A DNA stretch of 64,000 nucleotides from contig JAJEKV010000059.1 of assembly GCA_021234155.1 (NCBI GenBank), positions 3,293,167-3,357,166 of the forward strand, in the 5' to 3' direction. This document shows positions 43,851 to 54,125 of this stretch, in pieces. The stretch comes from Isoetes taiwanensis (taxonomy: Eukaryota; Streptophyta; Lycopodiopsida; Isoetales; Isoetaceae). Position numbers and translations under genes: made by a program. Within the stretch, counting starts at the first letter, position 1. Every line of letters starts with the position of its first letter. The notes below the pieces were generated by a model. The model was not told the DNA's origin and searched no databases. It was given only the letters and a program-made list of their open reading frames with translations.

Positions 43851-44348
43851 TAAGCTCCTGCCATTTTTTTCTTGCTGCAAAGTCGCCCTTGTTTAGAACA
43901 ATAAAAGATCAAGCAGATTTTCTTGCTTTGTTCTCCTTTGCTGTATTTTCCTCAAATCAGTCTCTCCTGCTTCGCCATAGCCCTCTTCTTGTTTTGAAGG
44001 CAGAGTATGCTCGATTCCTCAAAACCTTCTATGAGGAGGCGTCTTCGGCATCCACCATATCTCTTCCTTCTATACGTTTGCCGGATCTCCTCTTACATAA
44101 CTCTGCAAGAAGCATTCAATGGCCTTGCAGAGTCATTCTAAAACTGCAAAGTATTCTTGCTTGCCTTGCAAATGCAAATCGGCCCTAGAAATGGCAAATC
44201 GGCCTTGGAAATCCGCCCTGCAAATGGCAAATCCGTCCTGGAAATGGCAAAACGGCTCTACATAATAGAGAATGAGATACAGAACAAAGAAGGCAAGAAA
44301 AGAACAAGGACGTAATTTTGCCATAGCTGTGGTTCACGTGCATAAAGC

Positions 44349-44467
44349 CATGGGCAGTTGGGGGATTCCGGCGGGAAACCGGCTGGCGGTGGCACCACTC
44401 GTGGCTAACGCCCCTCGCTGCAGTGCTGCCATCCGGTTTCCCGCCGGAAACCCCCTCCTACCCATGG
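44349..44467. repeat. Foldback hairpin of ~118 bp
   Basis: Arms TTCCGGCGGGAAACCGG (44366-44382) and its exact reverse complement (44433-44449) are extended outward by GGGGG/CCCCC and CCATGGG/CCCATGG with a few mismatches. The loop is about 50 bp. It has no coding potential. It could be a foldback element or a small-RNA precursor. Confidence 0.75.
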
Positions 44468-45374
44468 GTTCCCTAGGGTGGGGTTGCCTCCTATCGCGCA
44501 TATGCACCTTTTACCGCCCACCACCCTCCCTTGTAACATATATTGCAAACCGTTAAAGATAAAAATTCAATGGATAAGATTTGTTTGCATTATAACAGGG
44601 CCTAACTACCACTATTTGTGGGTGCAAGTGCGCGATGGGTGGGTCCGAAATAAAAGTATCATAATTTCTTTTTTCCATCTCTGTTTAGGATATAGACACA
44701 TGCATTTGAAAGCTATTTAGAAGAGCTTTTTAGGGATGTAAAAATTTCCACGTTTGTTTCTTAAATCTCCTTGAAAAGCTCTAAGGAAGAGGATGGAGAC
44801 CCCTGTGCGGTAAAAGGAGACCCCCCTCACGAAGGGGGCCATTAGACCCCTCCTGTTACGCCTACTCTAGATTTTTGCAGGTATGTCGGAATCGCACGAT
44901 TTTGAGTTCTTGTGAAACGTGAAAAGTTTAGGAATCCAAAAAATCCATTTTTAAACAATTCTGAGTTTGACCGTGTCTCCATTTTTATGATTTTCTCTTA
45001 ACTGCACAAAACATGGCAACCCCACCCTAGCACATTCTCGTGCGTGCACGCCCTCACCGCCATTTTGATAGCCCGAATTTTTTTTTGTTCAATGATGCCC
45101 AAGGGCCAGCTCATTATCGCCCTTAACGCCCCCGGCTCGAGAGTTTGCACCAGGGTCGAAAGCAGGGGCGCCGAATCTTAGAAGAAGGGGAAGCATGGGT
45201 GTCGGATCTTAGAAGAAGGGTTAATATTAGACGCAAAAGCAAGGTTAATCTTAGGAGTAGAGAACCAGGGCTGGAAGCAGGATCAAACCGTCATTGCACC
45301 ATGCCCCTGGAGATCTTAATAGTAGGGGAAGCCTTGTAGATCAAAAGACAGAGCATCTCCTGCTCTGTTTGATG

Positions 45375-45730
45375 CAGTGTTGTATCCGTACGGGTACGAT
45401 AACTTTCAAGTACTTAGCATACCGTACCAGAGGTACAGTACGTACGGAATAAAAAATGCATTGTTTTTGTGTCAAATTTTGGTAGTTTTCAACACAAGTA
45501 CGATAAGTACTTTATAGGTACGGTACGTATTTTATAGGTATTTTATAGGTACTGTAAGTATTTTATAAGTATTTTACAGGTACGGTACGTATTTTATAGG
45601 TACGGTAACAACACCTTTTAACGTACTGTTTTTTTTTCGGGTACGTTAAAAACTCAGAGGTACGTTACGAGGTACGATACGTAAAATACTTACAGTACCG
45701 TACAGGTACGGTAAGTACGTAATAACACTG
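45375..45730. mobile_element. hAT-type MITE
   Basis: 356 bp with terminal inverted repeats beginning CAGTGTT and ending AACACTG, extended by related CGTAC/GTACG sequence. It is flanked by a perfect 8-bp duplication GTTTGATG (45367-45374 and 45731-45738). Eight-base duplications and CAG-starting ends are typical of hAT elements. The interior is a dense array of GGTACGGTACGTATTTTATA-like units. No coding capacity. Confidence 0.85.
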
Positions 45731-45897
45731 GTTTGATGATGCAAATGTCCTTTGCTCTCTTTTGGAAACTTTGGATTTCGGGCAGCTGGTCAATTCATCT
45801 GGATTAGCTCGGGCTTGCCTAAGAATTATCGTCGGAGTTCATCAGCTATGGAGAGGTAAATGTTGTTGATATTATCCTAGGATGTCATGAGGATTTT

Positions 45898-45970
45898 ATG
45901 CTTAACACCCTAGGATGTTACAAGTGTTAAGCATATTTGTTATCTATCGCGGCGGCCAAGGCCGCCGCGA
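45898..45970. repeat. Two adjacent inverted repeats
   Basis: ATGCTTAACAC (45898-45908) pairs with GTGTTAAGCAT (45924-45934). Just downstream, TCGCGGCGGCC (45947-45957) and GGCCGCCGCGA (45960-45970) form a CpG-rich perfect palindrome with a two-base centre. A related GGAGGCCTTGGCCGCC occurs at 62378. Function unknown. Confidence 0.75.
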
Positions 45971-46239
45971 ACATTTCTCTTCCTCGGGTCCCCTGTATTT
46001 GATGAATTGAATCAGAAAAGGGGAGTACTCTCGAGGCAAAGATCTCTCTCTACTGATCCATTTGGTAATAGTGGATGCCTATCAGTCTAGGAATAAGCAG
46101 GATTGGGACCTATGCTAGTGCCTAGTGTCTAAAGAATACATATTCAATTTTCATAACCACCATAGGCATTTGGGCACAATCCCACGGTTTAGGGTTTTAA
46201 AACATCATCCAATATTTATTTTCCATGTCTAGCAACGTG

Positions 46240-46840
46240 TATCAAACAATCGAATTCAAATTAAAAAGTTTCAGTCCACTTGAAATACTCGAGGATATAT
46301 GACCGGTCCACAAAATTGCCTATGCTATAGAGAAAGAAAGACATCCATTAAAGAAGGCAATCTTGTTTGGATTAGTGGGAAATTGCCTATGCTATAGAGA
46401 AAGAAAGACGATCCATTAAAGAAGGCGATCTTGTTTGGATTAGTGGGAACTTTATTGCTAGCCACCGTGCAACAAAGTCCTATGGCTGAATCAAACAATC
46501 GAATTCAAATTAAAAAGTTTCAGTCCACTTGAAATACTCCAGGATATATGACCGGTCCACAAAATTGCAAAGAAAGAGGATCCATTAAAGAAGACAATCC
46601 AAGAGTGCTTAAAGAGCACAAACTTGTCTAAATTTTAAACCAATTAACCAAACGACTCAATTGGGTTGTGCATGCTAGGAAGAAAATTCTAGACAGCCAT
46701 GGGCTTAATTTCCAATATACATCCTGCAATGAACTTAATGATTGAAATTTGAGCAATGTGAGTCGAACTTTAACAACACGAACTTAATGATTGAAATTTG
46801 AGCAATGTGAGTCGAACTTTAACAACACAAATTCAAACCG
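46240..46840 (+). repeat. Local duplications
   Basis: A ~80-bp segment with AATCGAATTCAAATTAAAAA occurs at 46243 and 46493. A ~65-bp segment with GCCTATGCTATAGAGAAAGA occurs at 46318 and 46387. A ~48-bp segment with TGATTGAAATTTGAGCAATG occurs in tandem at 46738 and 46786. They look like recent local duplication. No gene is seen in this interval. Confidence 0.75.
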
Positions 46841-47039
46841 ACGACACAAGGATTTACGGATGTTGCCTAAAAGAAACCTTCACAGTGGATTGAATATATT
46901 TGCAAACTACCTTTAGAAAAATGGCAACCTGTTCATATCTCCTTGCCTTGTTTACCAGGAATATAAGAAGAGATTTTCATCTCTTTCTATCTTTGCAGAA
47001 GTTGAAGCTGCAAGCTTGAGCCATCTGGGATGCGTAATG

Positions 47040-47215
47040 GCATATCTTTGCAATTACAATTATCTACAGAATACAGTTCCCAGCGGTTTATTCCACACTT
47101 CTCCAAAGCACAAGTTACCTTTCTTTTGATTCTCTGCAGGCCAAAGCCCATCAGGAGATACCAAAATGGCACCTGTATAGGATAATCCAGCTGATGCTGC
47201 GACACCACTATAATA
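47040..47215 (-). CDS. Possible host-gene terminal exon
   Basis: On the minus strand, after a TTTTTTATTATAG acceptor-like sequence, one frame reads GVAASAGLSYTGAILVSP, DGLWPAENQKKGNLCFG and EVWNKPLGTVFCR before a stop. Composition and lack of low complexity suggest a real exon, but I do not recognise the family. The TRIM/gypsy composite lies 300 bp upstream, so it may sit in an intron of the same gene. Confidence 0.3.
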
Positions 47216-47719
47216 AAAAAGTCCCAATGATAAGTCATCTACTACATCAACAATCCTCCAGAAGTCTTTTGAAACTACTCCATTATCAAGAACTCTTCAT
47301 CAATTGGAGACACATACCAATTTGTAATGCAAGAAATGATTCTAAACACTGTGGCACAAAGAATTAAATGCTAAATTAACAATCATGATGTATTAAAACT
47401 GCGAAACCATCAGCAATGTGGGCAGCAGAAATAAAATTGCAACCTAAGAGCATTTTCTGCAAAGGAAAGTGCAGACTTTCAGTTTACAGTTTCGGCAAAG
47501 ATTGCAATGTGCAATGCCTTATCCCTATCCCCTTGGCCAACTGGTAAAGGGGCAATTGCTTGTGATAGGTCCCTTCTTAGGCATCTTCTAGACCACGCAC
47601 CCTTGTGCGTTGCATCTCCTCCCCCTTGACTTTGCAGCAGCCCTCTGCTGCCAAGGTACTTTGGAGGTCCTTAGCACATAACCCATAGGGATTGCATCCC
47701 CCGAGGATCGAACCCTCGC

Positions 47720-47734
47720 TCTGATACCACTAAA
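47720..47734 (-). other. Primer-binding site, left unit
   Basis: GCTCTGATACCA on the plus strand is the initiator tRNA-Met complement. The adjacent GAGGATCGAACCCTCG, read on the minus strand, also resembles a tRNA T-arm with GGTTCGATCC. The identical arrangement occurs at 49777-49804. Confidence 0.75.
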
Positions 47735-48130
47735 ACACACACTTGACGTGGCACGCTATCTCACCACCCAACCACGAGCCCTCAGCTATGACACAGCTGC
47801 CCCAGAGCTCTCCCCCGAGCTACTATATAGCATGCACGCCCCTTTGGTCCATCTTTGGACCAAAGCCCTCTTTGGACCATAAGCCCCCTTTTGGACTAAA
47901 GGCCCTCTTTTGGCCTAAAAGCCATCTTTGGACTCCACGTCCTTAGCATATAGCATTCCCCCCCTCTTGACATTGCGGATCCCCTCTGCTGCAAAAAGGG
48001 TATCTAAATACCTTTAGCCATCCAAGGCATAATCCTTCCTTGGCCCTCGCTTAGGGCCGGCTAGTAGAAGCCACGTGCTTGGACTTCCTCTTGTCCCTCG
48101 GCTTCCTTTGCTTTCCGATCTTTATATTCT

Positions 48131-49580
48131 CTAAGAATATCCGGATAAGCTTCTAAAAACATTACCACGCACCCATGAAGCGTCCTCCAAAGGTTTGTGA
48201 GCGAACTTAACCAAATATTGTCTTGAACCACTAGTGGATTTATCCGCCAAAATTGTTTCCGGCTCTAGAACTTCGGAATCATCAATCAATTCTGGCTCAG
48301 TTAACCTCCCAAGTTGAGGTAACTCCTTACCATGATAAGCCTTTAGGAATGAAACATTCACTACATCATGCATTTTCCAACCTTGAGGCAATCTTAATTG
48401 ATATGCATTCTCATTGACCACTTTAATAACTTGAAATGGTCCATGGAAACGGGGTGCCAACTTAAGATCCTTCTTGCGCGCATCTTTCTTAAAGTGGCCT
48501 TTATGGATCCTCATCCATACCCAATCTCCTTCCTTAAAAACCATTGGTTGCCGCAACTTAGATGATTTATTTGCAAAAGATGCTTGAGCATCTCGAATAC
48601 GAGCTTGAAGCAAGTCTATGAGATCCTTATGCTCAATAACCAAATCATCAGCAGCTGGAACATCTTCACACACTCGAAAGAGTGGCTCCCGCACAGGCTG
48701 ACCATAGACCGCCTGAAAAGGAGTCATCTTTATGGTAGACTGATAGGTATTATTATACACAAATTCAGCAATAGGCAAATACTCTTCCCAATGACCTTGA
48801 TGTTCATTGACAAACCCCCTTAAGATGGAACAAATAACTTTATTGACCACCTCGGATTGTCCATCGGTTTAAGGGTGGCGATTGGAGAACCTCAACTCTG
48901 TCCCCAATTGCATAAATAATGCCTTCGGAATTTACTAGTAAACTTTGTATCACGATCGGATACAATAATCTTTGGCAAACCATGTAGCCTAAATATCTCT
49001 TTGATAAAGAGCGTAGCCGCACTATAAGCCGTCAACTTATCCGAACAAGGAATAAAATGAGCGTGCTTAGTTAAACAATCAACAATTGTCCAAATGACAG
49101 TGTTCTTGCGAGAACTGGGAGGAAGACCAACAATAAAATCCATAGTGATCTGTTCCCACTTTGCCTCCGGAATAGGCAAGGATAAAGGAACACCATGAGG
49201 TTTCTTGTTCGCTTTCTTTATCCGTTGACAAGTAACACAATGCCGAATATGAACCAAAACATCTCTCCATAATCCAGGCCAAATAAAGTATGGTTCAAGC
49301 TTTGCCAAAAGTTGCCCCCCCCACGATGACCCGCGATAGGTGCATCATGGACTTCTTTAAGAATAAGTGACCGAAAGTTCCGCACAATGCATAGCTTTGG
49401 ACCTTTATACAAGAACCCATTAACGATCTTATATCCATATGCATTGCCACTTTGAGCTAACAACCAAATATCTTTATAATCAAGGTCAGTGGCATACAAT
49501 GGCTTCATTTCCTCCAAATGGTTGGATTGTGCTATAGAAAGAGAACAAACTGCATAGCGTCTACTTAAAGCATCAGCTAC
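48131..49580 (-). pseudogene. Chromovirus pol fragment: RNase H end, integrase, chromodomain
   Basis: Read on the minus strand: an RNase H/spacer end, then H2C2 zinc-binding region (LKEVHDAPIAGHRGG, HIRHCVTCQRIKKANK), integrase core (WEQITMDFIVGLPPSS, IFRLHGLPKIIVSDRDTKFT, AEFVYNNTYQSTIKMTPFQA), the GPFQVIKVVNENAYQL stretch, and a chromodomain-like end (SRQYLVKFAHKPLEDASW). The C-terminal 239 residues are an open frame. Frame changes occur at about 48870 and 49310. The chromodomain assigns it to the chromovirus branch of Ty3/gypsy. There is no gag, protease or reverse transcriptase. Confidence 0.85.
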
Positions 49581-49590
49581 AACATTCTCT

Positions 49591-49917
49591 CCTTATCCCT
49601 ATCCCCTTGGCCAACTGGTAAAGGGGCAATTGCTTGGTGATAGGTCCCTTCTTAGGCATCTTCTAGACCACGCACCCTTGTGCGTTGCATCTCCTCCCCC
49701 TTGACTTTGCAGCAGCCCTCTGCTGCCAAGGTACTTTGGAGGTCCTTAGCACATAACCCATAGGGATTGCATCCCCCGAGGATCGAACCCTCGCTCTGAT
49801 ACCAATGCAATGTGCAATGCCTTATCCCTATCCCCTTGGCCAACTGGTAAAGGGGCAATTGCTTGTGATAGGTCCCTTCTTAGGCATCTTCTAGACCACG
49901 CACCCTTGTGCGTTGCA
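49591..49917 (-). mobile_element. TRIM unit: LTR, internal 115 bp, LTR
   Basis: Middle LTR 49591-49689 lacks its first ~14 bases. The internal segment has the purine tract (minus strand AAGGGGGAGGAGA) next to it and the primer site at 49793-49804, one base before the right LTR (49806). This is the minimal layout of a terminal-repeat retrotransposon in miniature. It cannot encode protein. Confidence 0.75.
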
Positions 49918-49922
49918 AAGAT

Positions 49923-51240
49923 GATAAGCTCTGTGATAACCTTGACCCATCCATGGCAAATTAATCAACTAGAAACTGCAATCTCTTACTCTGATGTGTG
50001 ATGGCCCCAGGATAAAAAGATATGCTCCCATATTATTTCAAACCATGCGAATCATTCCTAGAAACGGGCCACCAGTACATGCTTAATCTCCAAAGAAATT
50101 GAGCGGCTACTCATCGTAGCAGCTTTCAAGAACTAGTTAAAGCTTTTAGAAACGAAGCTCTGCGCTCAACTTTGCAGCTTTCAGGAGCTAAAGCTTTAGA
50201 TATAGGGCATGTGAAATAGAATTAAAAGAGGATCCCTTCGACCTATCAGGGAACAACCTGGTCCTAGGGACATGTCGTTGTCTGATCAAATAAGAAAAAT
50301 GAAGGAAGGAATCAGGTAACTTATGAACTTTTTCTTCCCAAAAAACAGAGTACTCATCAAACCCATATAGAACTTACAATAGCTCTACTTGTGGATCTGA
50401 GCTTTTCCTGAACTCCGGGCTATGGCTGCATCCTAAGAAATCATGCAATTAAGGGATCTGCTGCATAATGAATTTAGCAAGAAAGAAGCAACTGGAATCC
50501 ACCTAGAACCTCGCCATTCTGATTAATTATTTTAGCAGAGGCAAAGGGCATCATCCACCACCACGTTCAGTGCTCTGCTGCACAACAAAAGAAACAGAAA
50601 CCGCTACCAAAGGAGTTCGATTGATGGAGATAAGAACATTGGGTCTGTTTAATGATCTCACCAATTCCGACGAATAACTCTGTCTCATTGCTTGTTACAA
50701 ATTTCCCCACACCAAAAGCATGTGAACAAAGTCCGCACTGCTACATTTTTGCTCATGGCTTGAACGAAGGCATCATCGCAAGCACCTCTGGCTCCACCTG
50801 TTGCGAGGCTGCAACCGAGCCGGCAATGGAAGAAAGATTCCAGAGAAAACCCATGCAGAAGCTCCCATAACTAACCTTAGAATGCCGATTTGGTTTGCGG
50901 AGCACACCTCGGGATAAGCCAGTCGCAAGAAAATACCTTCCTGATCAGATTTGTTTTGTCGTAGTTGGCTATGGCTATGTCGGTGGCCTTCCCTAAAACA
51001 CCGACGGTACAGATTCTTTGTAACTCGATGGACGGCCGAGATGCGTGCCTCGACGTCAAAGAATATGCCAGGGAATCGACCCAATAATAATTATATATGT
51101 TATCTTAACATATATAATGATTGGAGGGCAGATTCTTCTGGAATATTCTTTAAAATTCTTACCTTAAATTTTGACACAACGCATGTTGTGCGCAACACTC
51201 CATAAAATTTTTTGACACGTTAGGTTTTAGTATATTTTTT
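49923..51240. other. Region with possible exon remnants
   Basis: No complete gene. On the minus strand near 51000-50945 a frame reads LQRICTVGVLGKATDIAIA and NYDKTNLIRK followed by a GTATTTTC donor-like site, which looks like a coding exon but has no ATG. Another at about 50840-50720 reads GGARGACDDAFVQAMSKNVA. The exon-like piece at 47040-47215 is on the same strand, so all may belong to one host gene interrupted by the TRIM composite. This is uncertain. Confidence 0.3.
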
Positions 51241-51334
51241 GACACGTTGCATTATTGGATGAGGTAGCTATGGCGTCCGACGACGATGCCGCATCTGCGC
51301 TCAAATTTGCTGGCTATGGCGTCCGACCATCGGC

Positions 51335-51712
51335 TTGGATTTTCCAGAAGCGCCCCTGATTTTGCCGTATCACAACGGCCCGGTTCTGACTGGCCCTGCA
51401 CCGATAAATGTTTATGTAATCTTCTACGGCAGTTTTTCTAGGTTACAGAGGGCAACGATTCGAGCTTTTCTGCATTCATTCGATGGTCAAAAACCCGAAA
51501 ATGGCACTGCCACAGTAGCCGGATGGTGGGGCATAACCAAAGGATATGTAGATTCGACAAAGAAAGGGGTGTCCCAGCAAATCAAGCTAGCGGGAGAAAT
51601 CCAAGATCGAAAATACTCTGCAGGCAAGAATCTAAAATCAATAGGGATGGGGTCTATAATTGTAAATGCTTTGAAAAGCAAAGTATTTCCAACAGACATC
51701 TGTCAGCGATGA
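51335..51712 (+). pseudogene. EXORDIUM/PHI-1-like fragment
   Basis: The frame reads LPYHNGPVLTGPAPINVYVI, FYGSFSRLQRATIRAFLHSF, VAGWWGITKGYVDSTKK and IKLAGEIQDRKYSAGKNLKS. This is the N-terminal half of the plant phosphate-induced protein 1/EXORDIUM domain (YHxGPVL, hxVYVIxYGxxS, WW, LAGE). These secreted proteins act in brassinosteroid-linked cell expansion. Here only about 125 of the usual roughly 300 residues remain. There is no ATG in frame, no signal peptide, and the frame runs into unrelated sequence after FPTD. A truncated copy. Confidence 0.75.
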
Positions 51713-52110
51713 AAAAGATGAAGATGAAGAGGAAATTGCATCATTTACTGATGACGAGGCTTCTCCACCCTCGCCTGCATCTGTGGAACCACAAGCACTA
51801 TTGCCAGAAGGAGAAACTGAGGTATAATGTTTTTCTGAACTTTGTATATAGCAAAGAAAATCCTGGCACATGAACTACATAAGCTTGGAAAAGATGCATT
51901 TGGAGGTCTGGTAGGCATGTTGCAAGAATCAAATGCTGTGATTAAGCCATTCAGTCCTGCAACAGGTCTTAGTGTTGTACATTTATTTCAAAATTCGGAT
52001 GTAACTGCTAAAATAATGCAAATGAGAAAGCTGAACCTGTGGGCTATTGATGAAGATTATGCATGCACTGAAGTATTCTGTATGAAAAGGAAAAGTTTGC
52101 AGCAAGGCTG
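51700..52110 (+). pseudogene. Acidic fragment and unknown exon
   Basis: Directly after the EXORDIUM fragment, another frame reads SDEKDEDEEEIASFTDDEAS and PPSPASVEPQALLPEGETEV. Then, after a possible acceptor (TTTGTATATAG, 51852), it reads AKKILAHELHKLGKDAFGGL and SATGLSVVHL-type sequence to 52110. These look like two exons of an unrelated gene. Family not recognised. AATAAA at 52304 could be its poly(A) signal. Confidence 0.4.
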
Positions 52111-52303
52111 ATTGAACTCATGGATTGTATAACATTGTAAGATCTACAAGCATTCAGAGATGATTATGCCAATCCCTGATACGTGTAAGGTTGGCATTCT
52201 TTATTGTCCTCTTTTCAGGGAATTAGAAACAGCTATATGTTAGATCTTCAAGGCCAAATCCACAGCCCAAATTCATGTAAAGTCATGATGAAGTTTTTTA
52301 TGG

Positions 52304-52309
52304 AATAAA
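52304..52309 (+). terminator. AATAAA polyadenylation signal
   Basis: TGGAATAAAAAATG lies about 190 bp after the last plausible codon of the fragment ending at 52110, in AT-rich sequence. This supports a plus-strand transcription unit ending here. Confidence 0.4.
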
Positions 52310-53042
52310 AAATGTTTCTTATGTGTTTCTAACATGTATGCACATTTTTGTTTTGTTAGAAACATGGTAAATTGAAATAAATGAGTCCAATGGGGGGCTG
52401 ACAATGAAACAGTATCACACTCTATTCATAGGGCGCCCGTATATCTACAACGGGATACGGTTTTTCCGGACATATTTCCGGTGGTTTTTCCGGACATCCC
52501 ATCGCCCCCCATCCCATAGCCATCCGCCCATCCATGCGCCCGCGATGGCCATCCGCTCGGTATCCATGACCCCATCCCGGTGGTTTATCCGGACAGCCAA
52601 GACCGTTAATCATTACTGCTCCCACTGACACAAGACCAGAGTACCACGACCTGACAAGCATTAAATGCTGTTCCGTCGTCGAGGCGGCCCCCGTGACCGG
52701 ATTCATTAAATGCCTTGTTCCGTCCGAAGAGCTCCCGCCACGGAATCCGATTCGGATCCGCGCCGACCGTTCCTGCTCCCAAAACGCCGTTCCGTTGTAC
52801 TCCCCCTCCCCATTTCAATTTAAATAATAATTGCCATTTATTTCATTTTCAAAACTAATGCCCTCCCGATTTTCAAAAGAAAGTTGTATTTTCTTTTCGA
52901 AGCTATTTCAATACACCCACTCTAGTGGTTAACCTTGGGACAAGCATAGAAGGGAATATTTAAACCAACGGTTCTTTCTAACGGTTCTTTGTAACGGTTC
53001 TTTTTACCCTCCCAGCCATCCGCTCATCCTTGTGCCTCCAAG

Positions 53043-53052
53043 CTATATATAC
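53043..53052 (+). promoter_or_regulatory. TATA box
   Basis: CTATATATAC lies about 100 bp upstream of an ATG at 53149. This spacing fits a plant core promoter with a 60-70-bp leader. Confidence 0.45.
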
Positions 53053-53148
53053 ACTTGTCTTAGTTATTCTTAGTTATTCCTGGTTGGTTGCAGTTGAGTT
53101 GATGCTTGGTCGAGTTCCTTTGCTTACTTTATTTCAAGCCAAGTGTGG

Positions 53149-53880
53149 ATGGTGAGGCCCCGACAACAGCTTCGTGAGGGCAGTGCCATCCGCGCCCATA
53201 GTCTTGAGGATGTCCTCGTCCACTTGAATGAAATTCAGGAGGATGTGGGGCTAGAACTTCCTTGACCTCCGGCATCAAAACATTTAGAAGTAAGCATGTT
53301 CTTGTCTTCCTTCATATTCATGTTCTACTTTCATATTATTAATCTTTTCATGATCCCAACATTGTTCATGCAGAGACCGTGGAGAATGGGGAATTCAGAG
53401 AGAGCCCTAGGCCTCGGGTCATTGACCTTAATAGGCCAACCGAAAGGGCATTGCTGGCTGAATTGAAGAGGTCTATTATCCAGGGCAAGGCTTTGAAGCT
53501 TTTGCTAGCTATGGACCATATGCGGGAAGGCAACACCCCTAAAAGCCTCTCGGGGAAATGTATCTTTTTGAGGAGGCCGAAAAGAAGGTTCCGATCGGGG
53601 AAGTCCTAGGGTGTGCGATCCAACCCTATGCGATGTATTGGATCACAACATGTGGAGACTACCATGCGGTGTGCCAGATGTAACTGTTGAGGATGTCCGG
53701 GCAGAAGTCATGGCAACAGTGCTTGATGTTGATTCAGAGAGCGCTAGCACCAGCAGAGACCCCCAACCAATGAGTGTAAAGAATGTTCACGTTGTCAGTG
53801 ACGTGTCCTCGGATGATGACCAAGAAGATTCGGGAGGATACATTGGCCATGCATTTCCTAGGCATACCACCATAGGCTGA
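53149..53880 (+). CDS. Hypothetical gene, at least two exons
   Basis: Exon 1 starts at ATG 53149 (MVRPRQQLREGSAIRAHSLE, then DVLVHLNEIQEDVG) and meets a stop at about 53264 unless spliced. GTAAGC at about 53290 is a possible donor. After TTCATGCAG (53372) a frame reads VIDLNRPTERALLAELKRSI, then IQGKALKLLLAMDHMREG. A frame change near 53570-53610 leads to PCGVPDVTVEDVRAEVMATV and an acidic, Ser-rich tail (DVSSDDDQEDSGG) ending at 53880. Not recognised. It lies next to a minus-strand piece resembling the end of gene D, so it may belong to a relative of the large unit. Confidence 0.4.
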
Positions 53881-54125
53881 CGTTGTTGTTATAAAAAAAA
53901 GTCTCATGTTTCTCTTATAAAGAAGTTTCAAGTCGTATTTAATTAAAGTGGGACAAATCTTGAATTTTGGGACTCGGACTGAAAATGGGACTCACACACC
54001 ATAAAAGAAATTTCTGAATTGATTGCTTGAATAGAATTACACATGACACACATAGAATTGGGTTACTTGTTTTCCTCATAAATTTTACAAACCACTAGTT
54101 GAGAAAGTTTTCAAACTTCTCAATA

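Larger units (their letters stand above)
47503..49917 (-). mobile_element. TRIM-like retroelement with three short LTRs enclosing a chromovirus fragment
   Basis: The outer 112-bp LTRs (47503-47614 and 49806-49917) begin TGCAATGTGCAATGCC and end GTGCGTTGCA. They are flanked by AAGAT duplications (47498-47502 and 49918-49922). A third, 5'-clipped LTR lies at 49591-49689. A ~117-bp internal segment carrying both purine tract (minus strand AAGGGGGAGGAGA) and primer site occurs twice: after the left LTR, and between the middle and right LTRs. Between these units is 1.85 kb with integrase and part of RNase H of a Ty3/gypsy chromovirus. Most likely a tandem TRIM that acquired a pol fragment, or a rearranged gypsy derivative. 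Confidence 0.8.

Noticed and set aside
47700-47731. tRNA gene
   Set aside because: Only a T-arm-like stretch and a primer-site complement are present; no acceptor stem, D-arm or anticodon arm.
52422-52818. Gly/Pro-rich minus-strand frames
   Set aside because: Produced by a short repeated TTTTTCCGGACAT / CATCCCATCGCCC tract; no domain.
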